NCBI GenBank assembly: GCA_048013815.1
Contig: CM106585.1
Span: forward strand, 15,438,001 to 15,502,000
From: Setoptus koraiensis
Lineage: Eukaryota; Arthropoda
DNA length: 64,000 bases
Reading direction: 5' to 3'
Numbering within the stretch: the stretch's first letter is position 1; every line of letters starts with the position of its first letter. The notes under the pieces were generated by a model. It saw only the letters and a program-made list of their open reading frames with translations. It was not told the DNA's origin and made no database searches. Position numbers and translations under genes: made by a program. This document shows positions 27,501 to 39,566 of this stretch, in pieces.

Positions 27501-28651
27501 TGGCGTGGATGTTGTTGTTGGCATCGTTGCTATTGTTGGCTTCGTTGTTGCTGTTGGCCTCGGAGGCGCCGATGGGCATGCAAACATCAACGATAACGTT
27601 ATACGGACACAACATGGATACAATTGTGTGGTTGCTGTTATTTGCTACACGCAGACACAATTTGTTTTGTGCCAGCGCCCGATACTCAAATGATAAACAA
27701 ATAATAATGGCCCACCATTTGGGCAGCATCACTTTTATTCCAGTTCCAATAACAAACCCGCCGACGATTTGGGCAGCCGGCCCGACGATCGTCGGGTCGC
27801 CAGTTGCCGGTGGGGCGCGCGGGCGCGATGGGGCCCACTTGTCAATCGTGCGATCGCTGTACATGTTGGTTGCATGCTGTTGTGCGGCAGTGTGGCAGCC
27901 AGCGCACAACAGAGCACCATGGCTGCCAGCCAAACTTGAACTTGACAGCATCATGGGTCCATGCAAAACTCTATATAGATGCCCGTATAAACGTCTCTGT
28001 GTGTCTCGCCAGCACATACATACAAAAATTTTGTCCGCCAGTGTGCAAATCGCTGGCCAGTGCATTCCATACGCGATTGTAGTGGCGGCGATATTTGTGC
28101 GGGGGCGGCGCGCCAGTTTGGCGAGATTTCAGCGAGTTTCAGCATTCTCGATGAAGTGTCTCGGACAGCGCAACAGCACACACAGGTGAGTTTGTTTTGA
28201 TTGAAAGCAGTCGTGATTGATCATTGTGCGCAACAGCAACAGCACACATGTACTGCACTTGTCCACTGCCATACTGCACACATGCAATGACTACAAATGA
28301 CATTTCGCGACAATTGACAGCGCCAGATTATACGCACTGACAACAACTCGGCCATTGTCTCTGTCTGGCAGCTTGCTGTTCCTGTGGCGCCGCTGCTGTT
28401 GCTGCTACTGTTGCTGCTGCTGTTGCTGCTGTGACAACACTGTTGTCACAACACGGCACCAACAACAACAATGCCCGCTGACAACAACAACGACAATAAC
28501 GCTGCGACAAATTGCATAATAAATTACACCTAGATCAGTGATAGTGGATCGAGTGTGTTCCCGCGCTGGTCATTCGCACACTGACCAGCAGGCGCCAACA
28601 GTAGTTATGCTCCAGATAAGCCGTGGCGTTGTTGTTGTCGTCGAGGACAAT

Positions 28652-28685
<34 letters not shown>

Positions 28686-31600
28686 GTGCGACATTGTTAG
28701 AACAATTTAAATATGTTTTCCATGTCGCAAGTTGATTATTGCAGCGTAAATTGCATTTTGCACCGTCGAGTCGCTTTGCTGCTGGCCGCGCCGGCGGCCA
28801 GCAAACAATTTTAATACTTGTAATTTTTGCACACTCTCACCGTATATGGCCCGGTCGCATATATCACACATGCACACTTTATCTGATAAAGTTTATCATG
28901 CGCATTAGTGACACCTATGAGTTTCATACGTTTGCAGTATGAGTTTCGCAGTGTGAGTTTCGCAGTGCGAGTTTTGCAGAGTGAGTTTCACAGCGTCAGT
29001 TTCATGGAGCGAAATGTAGTTAGTGCGGCCCGATGTGAGACTCACAACGTGAGTAATGGCAAAATAATAACAGTAATGATAATGGCAAATTGCAAGTTCC
29101 CCTGGCGGCCAAGTGTGCACTTGAGCGGGGGCTCTCAATGGCTAAGTGCGAGCCGGCCGCTGAGTAGCGCCGCTGACACGGCCGGCTCGCATTGAGCCAG
29201 CGGAGTGGACAGGCGGCGGCGAGCCGGAGCAGATTGGCGAAAGTATGCAAACATTGGCAAGCGTTTACCTGCCACCAGCGTCATGCTCCGTGAGCCGGCG
29301 CCATTTCGGTGTCACGGTGACAGGTGAGCTGTGCGCTATGGGCCCGACAATGCGACAAGTTGATGATTATTGACACGTAAGAGCGAAAATAAATTTACAA
29401 TGCAACACACACACACAGGTTGTGCAAAGTCCTTTGTTTGTGCCTGTCGCAAGGGTGTGACGGTGGCCAGGTGACCTACTATTAGCGGCCTACTATAGCG
29501 GCCGAACAACGACAGCGCAGTGGCAGTTGATTAAAAGCATCGGGACAATGCCACCGCTGACATAATATTATACATTGGGGCCCAACGTAATATTACGCAA
29601 GCGGCGCGTAATCTGTCTCGCCGCCACTGCCAACAATGGGGCGCCTCCATCGGCTTAGACGGGCCCCATTGGGCCCACTGGGCCCGTCTGGGTTAGACCG
29701 TCTGAGTTAGACCGTCTGAGTTAGACCGTCCAACTTGGACGGTCTAGGCCGTCGCTGTTGGCGCTGTCGCCTGCGTGGGCTCACAGTTGTGATTGTTGGC
29801 GTCGTGTCGCCCCACTAAACAACTGAACCACTAACAGTCAGTTGCAGAGCCTGCGTTTATCGCACGATATCGCACACATGCCAGGCTCAGCCGTACGCCA
29901 CGAGCCTGTCCCATCCGTCTTGTCGCTATTACATAATAATGCGTCGTCCCCCTTTTAGCTTGAATTGTTTTATGGCCGCACGCCAGTTGTGGTGGTGGCG
30001 CTGGCAGCGCTTATAAATGCCGCTAGGCTCGCTCAATGAAATGATTTGCATTTCGGCGTTCGGCTCGCGTTTCCACATGACGAATTCTCTCTGTTTTTTC
30101 AGCAGCGACTTATATGATGCCGGCTGGCGCCGATAAATTTATCGCCAAGCCAAATTTGCCACGCGATACAACGCGAGATACAAGCCGACTCATGTTTTAT
30201 GTTTATATCGCTTGTTTATCCGCTTTTGGCGCATAAACATGGCGCCCACGATGGCGCCACCTGTTTAGAAATGTCCCGTATGTGCGCAGTTGCCCAGGCG
30301 ATTGCGAACGAAACTTAAACTAAAAACTAAAATCTAAATACTCAACAGCGCCAACTAGGTAAGAGGCATAGATTGGCGTATCAAGTTGGCCCAATCCGGC
30401 GCCAGCACACGAACGACAGTATCCAGATTAATGGCAACGGCAACTGGCGCTGGCGTCGCTGCGTTCGCAGGGGCCCCTGTCAAGCGGAAAATGCTTGTAA
30501 TCCTTGTTTGTTGTCGTGTGTCGCCCGGCATGTATATTCATGTAAGCGCGTTCACTTGCATATTCATGTGCGAGGCGGGCGCTGCAAGTGGGGCCCGGCG
30601 GCCGCCAAGACGAGCCGCTGACAGGGACTATTGAGGCGAAAATTTCGCCTCTTTCTTCGCTTGTTTGTTGTCGGAAGGGGCCGGCCCGTTTTTGGGCGGC
30701 CGCCGACGAAAATTGTCAGCGTACGCTTATGTTGTCATTGTTAGTTGCTGGTTGGCTAGTCGCGCCACCCAAATTGCAAGTTGCGCAACGCAATTCAATT
30801 CGCCAGCCAGCCAGCCAAATCTAACGGCCCCCTAGCCAAGGCTAACGGGCAAATATGACAGGCCCAGCGCTTACATAATACACACACACACACACATAAG
30901 CGAGCTTGTATTGGCAAATGTGTAGTTGTTGTATTAATGCCCGCCGCCAGTTACATAACTGCTAAATAGATGGATAGATAAAAAGACGCAGTTCATGATG
31001 AAAATCAATTTGTTTGCTCAGCCGGCCACCTTGGGCCGACTCCGCTGGCGGCTACTTAACTGGCTGCGGTCTGCACAACGGGCCGGACAGACACTATTAA
31101 CGACACGTTGCCGCCAGACTGGCCCCTTGGTCGGCCCGGATCCGGGCCCGTCCGCTCTCAACGTCGCTCCCTGTTCGCTCTCCATGTTGCTCTCCATTTC
31201 GCTCCCTGTTTGGGTTCGGCGAGCCCTGTGTCGGGGCTCGATTTGCTGTCCGGGGCCAGTTCATTGGCGGGCGGCCCCCCATTTCGACTGGCCATTTTCA
31301 GCGTATAATGCGCCCTGCAAGACACGGGGCCACACTCGACAGCGCTGGCTGTAAAAATAAATTAATGGCCGCCCGAAATGGCGAGCGCTATCTATCGTTT
31401 GGTAGTCGGGCGTCGCGCTTGCTTCACTGGGGCCGGCTAGAGGGCCCCAACTGGGGCCGCCACCACTAAAGCGCGTCGAGAGGAAGCGCATCAATGGCCG
31501 CTACTTGACGATTTTTGGTCTCTCGCAAGCGCAAGCACGCGCAACACACGAAATGACATTCTCAGCCATTCTGTCTTAATGGACACGCGTGCTGATATCA

Positions 31601-34600
31601 ATCAGACGGCCCTAATTATATCGCAGTGTTTGCCAAACTGACCTTGTTTCACGGGCCCGTTTGGCCGCAATTGCTCATCGAAGGCGCCCGTTTGCGCCGC
31701 CATCCAGAGCGCCGATGCCACGCACAGCCGGACTGCCTCTATCGGGCCGGACGAAAAGGCCCGACGGAGGCCAGTGAGGGGCCAGTGAGAGGCCAGCGAG
31801 AAAGCGCTGAACTGGCTTGTGACGCGGGCCCCAGCCGGAGCTCGGAGTGGCGGCTGCGTTTTCAAATTCAATCATTTCAATGGTGACAGCGCGCACAATT
31901 TGCGACCACTGTCACACGACATGAGCGACATCGACGACAGCGCCAATTCGCTGCCAAGACCACGGCTCGCTGTGTTTGGCTCACTTGCCCGAAATGGATA
32001 CGCGCACTGTGCACGCTGTCACGAGATTGGGGCCCCAGACAACAACATGTGCGCGTGATGTCGGACCTTTTGTTGTTGCCCTCCCACACGAGTTGCCGCG
32101 CCGGCGTGTCGGCCGTGTTTGGGCCCGTCTTGATATTTGGGCTGGCTGGCTGATGATTAATCTCGGTTAACAGTGGCACTGTGATTATATATATATCAAA
32201 CTTATATATATATCAGTTGGACAGACAGCCCGGCAGAGGGACAGAGCGACGCAGCGACAGAGAGCTGGCGCCAGCGAGACATCAATTTGTGGTGAGCCCA
32301 TCAAGCGCAAGTCTGTGTGTGCCGAGCCAACACTCGGCCCCATTGCCCCGCTTGGGCTCGGCCCGCTGACTAATTGGTGAAAGTGGGCCCCATCGGGCGC
32401 TAGAGTGAGTGGCTGCCAGTGGCCGGTCGCTACCAATAAACTATTAAAAGCGTTGCGTGCGTTATGGGCCCGCTGACCGCACACTCGGGCCGGCCCGCTG
32501 TCGTCGCGTTGCATGAGCCGAGCGAGCTGTATTAACTCGCCCTCCAACTCCGTGCCCACTGTGACTCGACACGGCGGCTCGGACATGGCGGCCCGGATAC
32601 AGCGGCTCGGATATGACGCGCCCGTTTGAGGGGCCCCAAACAGATTAATGGCAGCCGGCGGCGAGTATCGCCAGCCATAGTTTTGTAGCCAGTAAGCGGA
32701 GCGGCCACTTTTGACTGCATGTGCTACCGCTGCGAGCCACTTGCGATCCCCTTCGATATCGATCTCGCGTCGGGACCCGCCGGCGCCGCTCAATTGCACC
32801 CGCAACGACCACTGGCCCCTTGTGTATTTCCCGTTATCCGTCCTCTGTGGTGATTATATAATGATTTGCCGTCTAGTGGCAGCAGCAACAACCCACAGCA
32901 ACTCACAAATCGTCGGACAAATAGAGCTGGCTGGCAACACACACACAATTACCGTTATTGTTGCGCATGCAAATGAATAAATAATAATCTCTCCGTGTCT
33001 CCCAAACCCGCAACGCCGCTGCACCCCAACCCCAACGCAACCCTCAAACCCGCCACCATCTCGAACAACCCGAACAACCGAACAACCCGGACGACACGGA
33101 CGACCCGGACGACCCGAACTACCCGACCAATTGTGCTCCCGAACGACCGTTCGCAAACCGCAGGACCGGGGCGCCAAAAACGGCTTCGATCTCAACGTGA
33201 TGGCCGCCTGGAACATGGGCTACACGGGCAAGGGAATTGTGATAACCATACTGGACGACGGACTTGAGAAGGACCATCCCGACCTGCAGGCCAACTATGT
33301 GAGTCCCTCTAGGAGCGCCATCTATCTCGCGTTCTCAGATGTACACTGCTCTTGAACTGCTCCCATTACGTGGCTTGCCATTTCTTGGGCCATTTCTTGG
33401 GCCATTTCTTGGGCTGTTTCTCAGGCGACTGCTAACTGACGCACAACATCATTTATCTGCTTCTTTCAATTACTGCTCGCGTTATTATCCATTGTGGGCG
33501 CCACCTGTCCGTTGGTGTCGGACACACACACACAGGATCCCAAGGCCAGCTTCGATATTAATGGAGACGACAGCGACCCGATGCCCCGCTACGACATGGC
33601 CGACTCTAACAGGCACGGAACGCGGTGCGCCGGCGAGGTGGCCGCCGTTTCAGAGAACAATATATGTTCGGTGGGCATTGCCTTCAATTCAAAAGTTGGC
33701 GGCGTCAGAATGCTCGACGGCGACGTCACCGATGCCGTGGAGGCGCGCAGCCTGAGCCTAAATCAGCAGCACATACACATTTACAGCGCCTCGTGGGGCC
33801 CCGACGACAACGGCAAAACTGTCGACGGCCCGGGCGAGCTGGCCACGCACGCCTTCATCGAGGGCGTCACTAACGGGCGCCAGGGGCTGGGCTCCATATT
33901 TGTGTTTGCTTCTGGCAACGGCGGCAGAGGTAAGTCAACAGCCTATGTCCACCATCAATTATGTCCGCTGGCCGCGTTTGTTGTGTCGCTGATGATGGTG
34001 CGGCCGGCGGACGCGGTAACGAGAACGGGCAGCGGCGCACTAGTACTTAACCGGCTCCAAAAATAGCCCTCGTCTCATTGTTTTGTTGCGCTGTTCGCGT
34101 TTCTTGCGTGCCGCTCCTTCCGCCGGCCGCCATCATCAGCGCGGCCAGCGCATTATTGGCCGCTGATGATGCGCCCCTCCGCCGGCACGATCTCGCTGAT
34201 GATGTAATAGGATACGCGAGGTTGGCCGCCGCCGCTGCACTGCAAAACAGCAAAACACGCGTATCGCACGAGCTCGCTAACTAACAATATCTGACAATAG
34301 GAGTACGTGCGACGCGCCTGTTTCGCGCTGTTTTGTCGCGCTGCTGGGCTGGCCAACGGGCCACTTAGCCCGCAAGTCGGCCCGTAAGTTGCGTAACTCA
34401 CGGGCCGACTCACGGGCCGACCTGCCGGCTAAGTGGCGCTTTGCCCGACTGGAGCCGCCGCAAAACTTGTCGTCGCTGCCGGAGGCTCCTCGCTCAAGTG
34501 CGACATGGCCGCCAGCCCGACAGCGGCAGCTCGACATCGGCAGCCCGACATCCGCAGCCCGACATCCGCAGCGGCAGCCTGCCAGCAGCGGGAGCGGGTG

Positions 34601-37515
34601 ACAGCGACTGGCAGCGCCGTCGAGGAGACTGGCGGCACCGCCGAGCAGACTGGCGGCACCGCCGAGCAGACTGGCGGCACCGTTGAGGCAATTTGTAGGC
34701 AGCGCGTGGGCGCAATTACTACGAAGCCGGTGCCGGCCCCATCGCTGCTGGCTCCACGTGATTACATCAGCGCAAATTGATTTGCCACAGGCGGGCGGGC
34801 GAGCTGTCAGTTTCAGTTGCAATCACGAGTTGTTGCAGCCAGCGAGCGAGCGAGCAATGTTATAACCAGCAAGCACTAACTCTGTCTTTGTTGTTTTATT
34901 CATTACGTCATCGTGGCGCCCCATGGTTGCGACCCAATTGCGACGACCTGGCAGAGTTTGATAATTGCAACTGTGATGGCTACACCAACTCAATATGGAC
35001 ACTGTCGATAAGTAGCGCCACCGAAAACGGTCTAGTTCCTTGGTACAGGTGAGTAGAGTGTACAGTCTACAGTGGGCTGGCTATATATAAATTGGTGCCG
35101 CGAGCGTGCCCAAACATCCTTGGCCATTCCACTCGAATTGCTTGAATGCTGTCGTCAGCACTCATGCCTTATTCACCAGTCAGCCAGCCAGCCAGCGTAC
35201 GGTTACATAATTTATTGATTGCCATTATTATCTTTGTCCGCCCTTATCCGCTCTGCGCTTTGTCCGCACCGCACCGCGCCGCGCCGACCCGCCGACGCCA
35301 TTGGACAACAAAAACAACAACAACAACAACAACAACCCTTGCCGTCACCATTATTGCGCACGACGACAATTGACAGCGAGGCCTGCTCCTCGACACTGGC
35401 CACCACCTACAGCAGCGGCTCCTACGACGAGCGCCAGATTATCACTACCGACTTGCATCACTCGTGCACCTCTAGTCACACGGGCACGTCCGCTTCGGCG
35501 CCCCTGGCGGCGGGCATTTGTGCGCTGGTTCTCGAGGCCAACCCAAAGCTCACCTGGCGCGACATGCAACACATTGTGGTGAGAACCGCTAAGCCGGCCA
35601 ATTTGATAGCCAAGGATTGGCGCACAAATTCGCTGGGCAGAAACGTTTCGCATTCGTTTGGCTACGGACTAATGGACGCCGCCGCCATGATACATCTAGC
35701 TAAACGCTGGAACACGGTGCCCATTCAGTATACTTGCGAAGTGAGATCGCCAACAATGGACAAGGCCATACCAAGCAAGGGATATATTGAGCTTAAATTG
35801 CAGGCCGCTTGCAACAATATCCATCATTTGGAGCATGTACAATCTAAGATAACGCTAAGCTCCGCTAGACGGGGCGATTTGCATATATATCTGGTGTCGC
35901 CGCACGGTACCCGATCTACGCTGCTGGCTCAGCGACCGCACGACACGGCCAAGCAAGGCTTCAGAAATTGGCCCTTTATGACGGTGCACTCGTGGGGCGA
36001 ACACCCAAACGGCGAATGGACCCTAGAGGTGCACAATGAGGGCAAGCAAATGAACAGGGCCCATCTAAAGGAGTGGACACTCATATTGTACGGCACAGAC
36101 GTCGATGTCAACAGCAGCGTCGAGCAACACAACAACAAACCGGCCCAGGCCACTTCCGCTCCCACCAGGCTGCCCAAACCGGCCCAAAGTGGTCAGTTCA
36201 GTAGCCACAGGCCGGCAGCGGCAGCGGGCGCAAATAACCAGCAGCCGCAGCAGCCCAATCTGGTTGCGCCCACGAGCGTGCCAACGTTCAGTTTGCCAGC
36301 CAACGTCAACAACGTGCCAACAACACCGACGACAACATTAAATCCAGTTACTAATTTCCCTACCATAGAGCCCGTCACTGCGCCCACTCCGGCCCAGCCG
36401 GCCCATCAACAACAACAAACTGCCGGACACCACCAACAACAACAACAACCGCAACCTCAATCGCATCAGCCCACCAGCGGCTTGCACGACCAACCACTGA
36501 GACCGACGTCGCTCAACAGAACCGGCAGCGGTTTGCAGCAACCGTCGCCCAACACGGACCGTTATGCGCCCAAGCCGCACCACCACCACAACAACAACAA
36601 CAACCTGAACAACCAGAACAACCACCACCACAACCACCAGACCAATCAGCACCAGCAACAATACTCGTCGCCGGCGCCTCCTCAACAGACTGTGCCGCCG
36701 GCCCAGAGTGGCCCGTCGCAGCCAAAAATAATAACTCCCATCAGCTCGACGGCTGCCGTTGACCTATATGGCAGCAACAACAACTCGTTGCCGGGCAAAA
36801 CGTTCGGCCAGCAGCAGCAACAACAACAACACAACAACCAAAACAATGAGTTTATCATACACGACTACAACAACAACCGACAGATGGCGGTGCCAAAACC
36901 ACCAGTCGACCCGGGCACCGTGCTGGCGGACGACAACAAGATTGATATCATCAAGCCATCTATTCATCAGCAAACTACCTCGGCAAACGCCAATAGTGAG
37001 AAGGCCACCACAACGCCGCCTATCGTCATGGACGAATGTAAGTCATCATTACGTAATATGAATTATAAGTTTGAGTGGCTGCACAATTTGTGGCGCTCAC
37101 TTGATAAACTCAAACTAATCTCCATTTGGGCTCTCTATCTCTTCCGATCCACTGACTCGCCGGCCGATAACTGTCAATTGGCCGCTGATTGTCAATTGGC
37201 CGCTGATTGTCAACTGGACAATGATTGTCAACTGGACGATGATTGTCGATTGGCTGATAATTTTCCATTGGCGTATAAACATCAGTCGGCAGCAACGGAC
37301 TGGACAACAACCAGATAACGGGAAGCACCACGGCCACTAAAGACTACAGGAGTAGTGGCAACAATCAGCTCGTGGACTCAAACTCTTGCTCGCCACTAGC
37401 TGCGCCATCTATTTTCGTCATGATCACTCTGACTGCACTTGCGCATTTGACGGCCTCACTGGTGTTGGCCCCCCGCCCCCGCACTCATCATTACTCATTG
37501 TCAAGTGTCAAGTAA
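11849..37515 (+). CDS. Furin-type proprotein convertase (kexin-like subtilisin), seven coding exons
   Basis: Coding exons are 11849..12199, 24740..25285, 33164..33298, 33536..33929, 34955..35048, 35377..37037 and 37286..37515. All junctions are GT..AG and all phases fit, giving about 1136 residues. Furins cleave secretory precursors after RXXR in the trans-Golgi and at the cell surface. Order: signal peptide; prodomain with the internal HRRIAKRS site (residues 92 to 99) and the final RVKR (129 to 132); an unusual insert of about 155 residues; S8 catalytic domain with Asp330 (ILDDG), His371 (NRHGTRCAG), oxyanion Asn472 (ASGNGG) and Ser545 (GTSASAP); a P domain; a Gln/Asn/His/Pro-rich region in place of the usual Cys-rich region; and a C-terminal hydrophobic segment with a short basic tail. 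All catalytic residues are present. Arthropod Fur1 is the likeliest orthologue; Fur2 is less likely because no Cys-rich repeats are seen. Introns 1 and 2 are very large. Confidence 0.95.
14363..14410. repeat. Six 8-bp tandem units
   Basis: Alternating CTAACCGA and GTAGCCGA units in furin intron 1. Confidence 0.85.
18248..18304. repeat. Two adjacent hairpins
   Basis: The first palindrome (18248..18274) has 13-base arms around a single C (GCGCGCGTTGTGA and its complement). The second (18276..18304) has 13-base arms beginning TCGTCAAATTGAT around GGT. One base separates them. Both are perfect. Confidence 0.9.
19541..19640. repeat. Five 20-bp tandem units
   Basis: Units resemble TGGAGCCGGCCCAAAGTCGC, with units at 19561, 19581, 19601 and 19621 and a diverged one before them. 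Confidence 0.85.
22521..22572. repeat. Three 18-bp tandem units
   Basis: Copies of GGCTGGCGGCTGTGTCTT, the first shortened to 16 bases. The array lies just after a GTT/GTC-rich run in furin intron 1. Confidence 0.8.
24740..25285 (+). CDS. Furin coding exon 2: processing site and inserted linker
   Basis: 182 codons, phase 0 at both ends (CAG acceptor, GTAAGT donor). It starts with [16 protein letters not shown], which aligns with the conserved EPQV..QQV.KRR.KRD of furins across the exon junction, and so fixes the start. After RVKR the exon encodes about 155 residues rich in Ser, Asn, Pro, Gly and Ala, then [11 protein letters not shown], the start of the catalytic domain. Confidence 0.92.
25286..33163 (+). 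other. Furin intron 2 (7.9 kb)
   Basis: Non-coding. Visible features are CA/GT tracts, two and a half 20-base units (26293..26340), GTT/GTC runs near 27480..27560 and 28640..28690, a 14-base array with a hairpin near 29690..29745, and an AT microsatellite near 32185..32215. It ends in a pyrimidine-poor stretch before ACCGCAG. Confidence 0.7.
29689..29745. repeat. 14-bp tandem units closing in a hairpin
   Basis: Three units resembling GTTAGACCGTCTGA are followed by a palindrome at 29723..29745 (AGACCGTCCAA, C, TTGGACGGTCT). The hairpin stem reuses the core of the repeat. Confidence 0.85.
33164..33298 (+). CDS. Furin coding exon 3: catalytic Asp
   Basis: 45 codons, phase 0 at both ends. It encodes [18 protein letters not shown] and [19 protein letters not shown]. 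The first Asp of LDDG is the catalytic Asp. Confidence 0.95.
33536..33929 (+). CDS. Furin coding exon 4: catalytic His and oxyanion Asn
   Basis: It follows a CACACACAG acceptor and ends in phase 1 at AGAG|GTAAGT. It encodes [15 protein letters not shown] (catalytic His), [39 protein letters not shown] and FASGNGGR (oxyanion Asn). Confidence 0.95.
34627..34689. repeat. Three 21-bp tandem units in furin intron 4
   Basis: Copies of GACTGGCGGCACCGCCGAGCA, the last diverging. Just upstream, the motif CCCGACATCCGCAG is also doubled. Confidence 0.8.
34955..35048 (+). CDS. Furin coding exon 5
   Basis: It encodes [19 protein letters not shown] and ends at WYR/S in phase 2. The Glu codon is split with exon 4 (G|AG) and the Ser codon with exon 6 (AG|C), which confirms both junctions against the family consensus. 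Confidence 0.93.
35377..37037 (+). CDS. Furin coding exon 6: catalytic Ser, P domain, low-complexity region
   Basis: It begins at the C completing Ser in [15 protein letters not shown]. It carries [15 protein letters not shown] (catalytic Ser), [17 protein letters not shown] and the P domain (about 35729..36105, ending [11 protein letters not shown]). About 300 residues rich in Gln, Asn, His, Pro and Thr follow. It ends in phase 1 at GACGAAT|GTAAGT. Confidence 0.93.
37163..37270. repeat. Six 18-bp tandem units inside furin intron 6
   Basis: Consecutive 18-base units resembling GCCGCTGATTGTCAATTG fill most of the 248-base last intron. The frame of exon 6 runs open through the whole intron, and each unit would read as a six-residue repeat of the type CQLAAD. 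Confidence 0.9.
37286..37515 (+). CDS. Furin coding exon 7: C-terminal membrane segment
   Basis: The acceptor is AAACATCAG. The split codon T|TC gives Phe, followed by 75 codons to TAA. The exon encodes a short linker, then the hydrophobic stretch [20 protein letters not shown] and the basic tail [13 protein letters not shown]. This is the expected type I transmembrane anchor and cytosolic end of a furin. An alternative acceptor (TCGGCAG) would stop after eight codons. The ordinary donor and acceptor, the open frame and the hydrophobic product together support this exon. Confidence 0.75.
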
Positions 37516-38977
37516 TTAAGTGATGCAAACAAGTGCGCAACAACAACAACAACAACAACCAGCATACACATGTACATACATAGGACCTCAATTAATGATT
37601 GTCTTGGCCGTTGTCTGCTATAGCTAGACGGACAAAAATGTGACAGAGATGTGGCCAAAATGTTGGCGCGCCAGCTCGACAACCGCGAGCGCGCTACCTA
37701 AGCGACCTGCTTGATTGGTGGCCGCTTCAAAGGCTCGCTTTGTTCTGTGTCACGACAGCTTATATATCAATTCGTAAGATATTATGTGATATTTAGGTGT
37801 ACAAAACAATAGATAAAATATTTGTTATAGATGAAAGCAGGCGTCGCAAACCCACGATACAACACACACTCTCACAAGCGAATTGGGTGACTCAAGACGC
37901 CACCATTAGGGATTATATCATATGCTAAATATATCTATAGAAAACTACAAGAGACAGTGTTTTGTTTTCTCAGTCTCACATAGGCGCTTACTCACACAAT
38001 GCGTCTACCAACAAAATTCTGTATATATCGATACTGTCATGATGTCAAAATATATAAATTTGATAAAGAATGTCGTTACAACTTTCGCCCCAGTCGCACC
38101 GGATCAGCCAAATTTACTGAACCGCTAACGAGCCTCTCTCTCTCTCTCGCTCGCTCGCTCGCCGTCTCGGTATCTGTCTCGGTATATGTCGGCGGTGGAA
38201 ACTCGTAGCCGGCGAGCCAATTTTAATGCCACAAATAGTGAATGCTCGAGTTGGACAAATTGGAAAATTCTCGAGAGTTGTCGCGCTATCGCGGGCCAAT
38301 CAGCAGTGTTGCCGGGCCGACAAGCAGACGAGATAGGGCAACACTAGACTAGATTTTTGAGTCATTAACATTAACGTTGCGAGCTGCTAATTTGTCATCT
38401 CTGTCTAAACGATGCTCACAACGACAACTTGTCCGCATGCTTGCTGTTGCTCACACACTGTAGCCCAAACAGCGATTAGTAACAGGTGGTTTGTTGCGAC
38501 GAGCGACACAAGGTTGTATCAAGAGATAATGGGTTGATAATAAGGTTATAATAAAGTTAAGTGAGCTACGTCGGTGATCTATGGTCTGTGCGCCGGGCTG
38601 TTGGCCGCACAACATGTCGCCGCAACATCTTGAACAGATTATTATAATATGTGTAGTATGCCAAATACCACTTTTTGTTTTCCACTGCTTGCCTGTATCT
38701 CGTATCATCAAATATCATCAAATGTCACCGTGGCATCGTGTATGCCCATCAGTATAATCAGTATAATCGTCACCAAGATGACGCTTTAAAGTCTTTAAAT
38801 CGCCCAATCGTTTGTGTGTAGTATAATGTGATTATACTGGCGCATATCGCACATTATATTATTATATTTTGTTGTGGTGACTATATAAAATAGAGATTGT
38901 CATAATGATATAGCAATTACATCAGGTGCAGTGTTGTTGGGTGTTCGTCGGAGTCAAGTGCTTGTGCTCGTTGGCGG

Positions 38978-39023
38978 ATATCATATGGCCGCGATGACAG
39001 ATATCATCGCGGCCATATGATAT
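38978..39023. repeat. Perfect inverted repeat, 20-base arms, 6-base loop
   Basis: The arms ATATCATATGGCCGCGATGA and its exact complement flank the loop CAGATA. Confidence 0.95.
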
Positions 39024-39470
39024 ATCTGTCACATGGGCATCGCGGCGGCGGCGGCCACTCTAGCCGCCGCTCGGGCCACGACACAGACGGGCTGTCTGTC
39101 GATCGTCAAATTGTTACCAGATTGGCCGCAGCGAGCCAAGTGCGAAGAATAAAAGGATGCCAATTTATGCACAAGATAGACATGTCAGACACGGTTGCCA
39201 GTGACGAGCCGCGCCATCGCACCGTCGAAGGCTTCGATTCGAAGCCGCAGCAGCCAGCCAACGCGTTATAATGCCAGCCGACACTTATAATGCCTCTCAT
39301 ATGCCACACCACGCGCCGGCCTAATTAGATTAGGCACGCCAATCACTGTTTATTGTTTATACGTACTTGGACTTTATAACTGTGCAACTTTATAGCGATT
39401 TGCTGCTTCGCGAACGTTCGACTTTGCAAACTCTGTAGCCCAAGGCTCAGGTGGCGCAAATGGGCGTCAA

Positions 39471-39566
39471 ACGGGCAAATATCGGCACGGGCGAATCTCG
39501 GAACGGGCGAATCTCGGAACGGGCGAATCTTGGAACGGGCAAGCGGTCGAGCGGGCAAATCGGCAA
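39471..39566. repeat. Six 16-bp tandem units
   Basis: Units resemble ACGGGCGAATCTCGGA; the outer ones are diverged. Confidence 0.85.
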
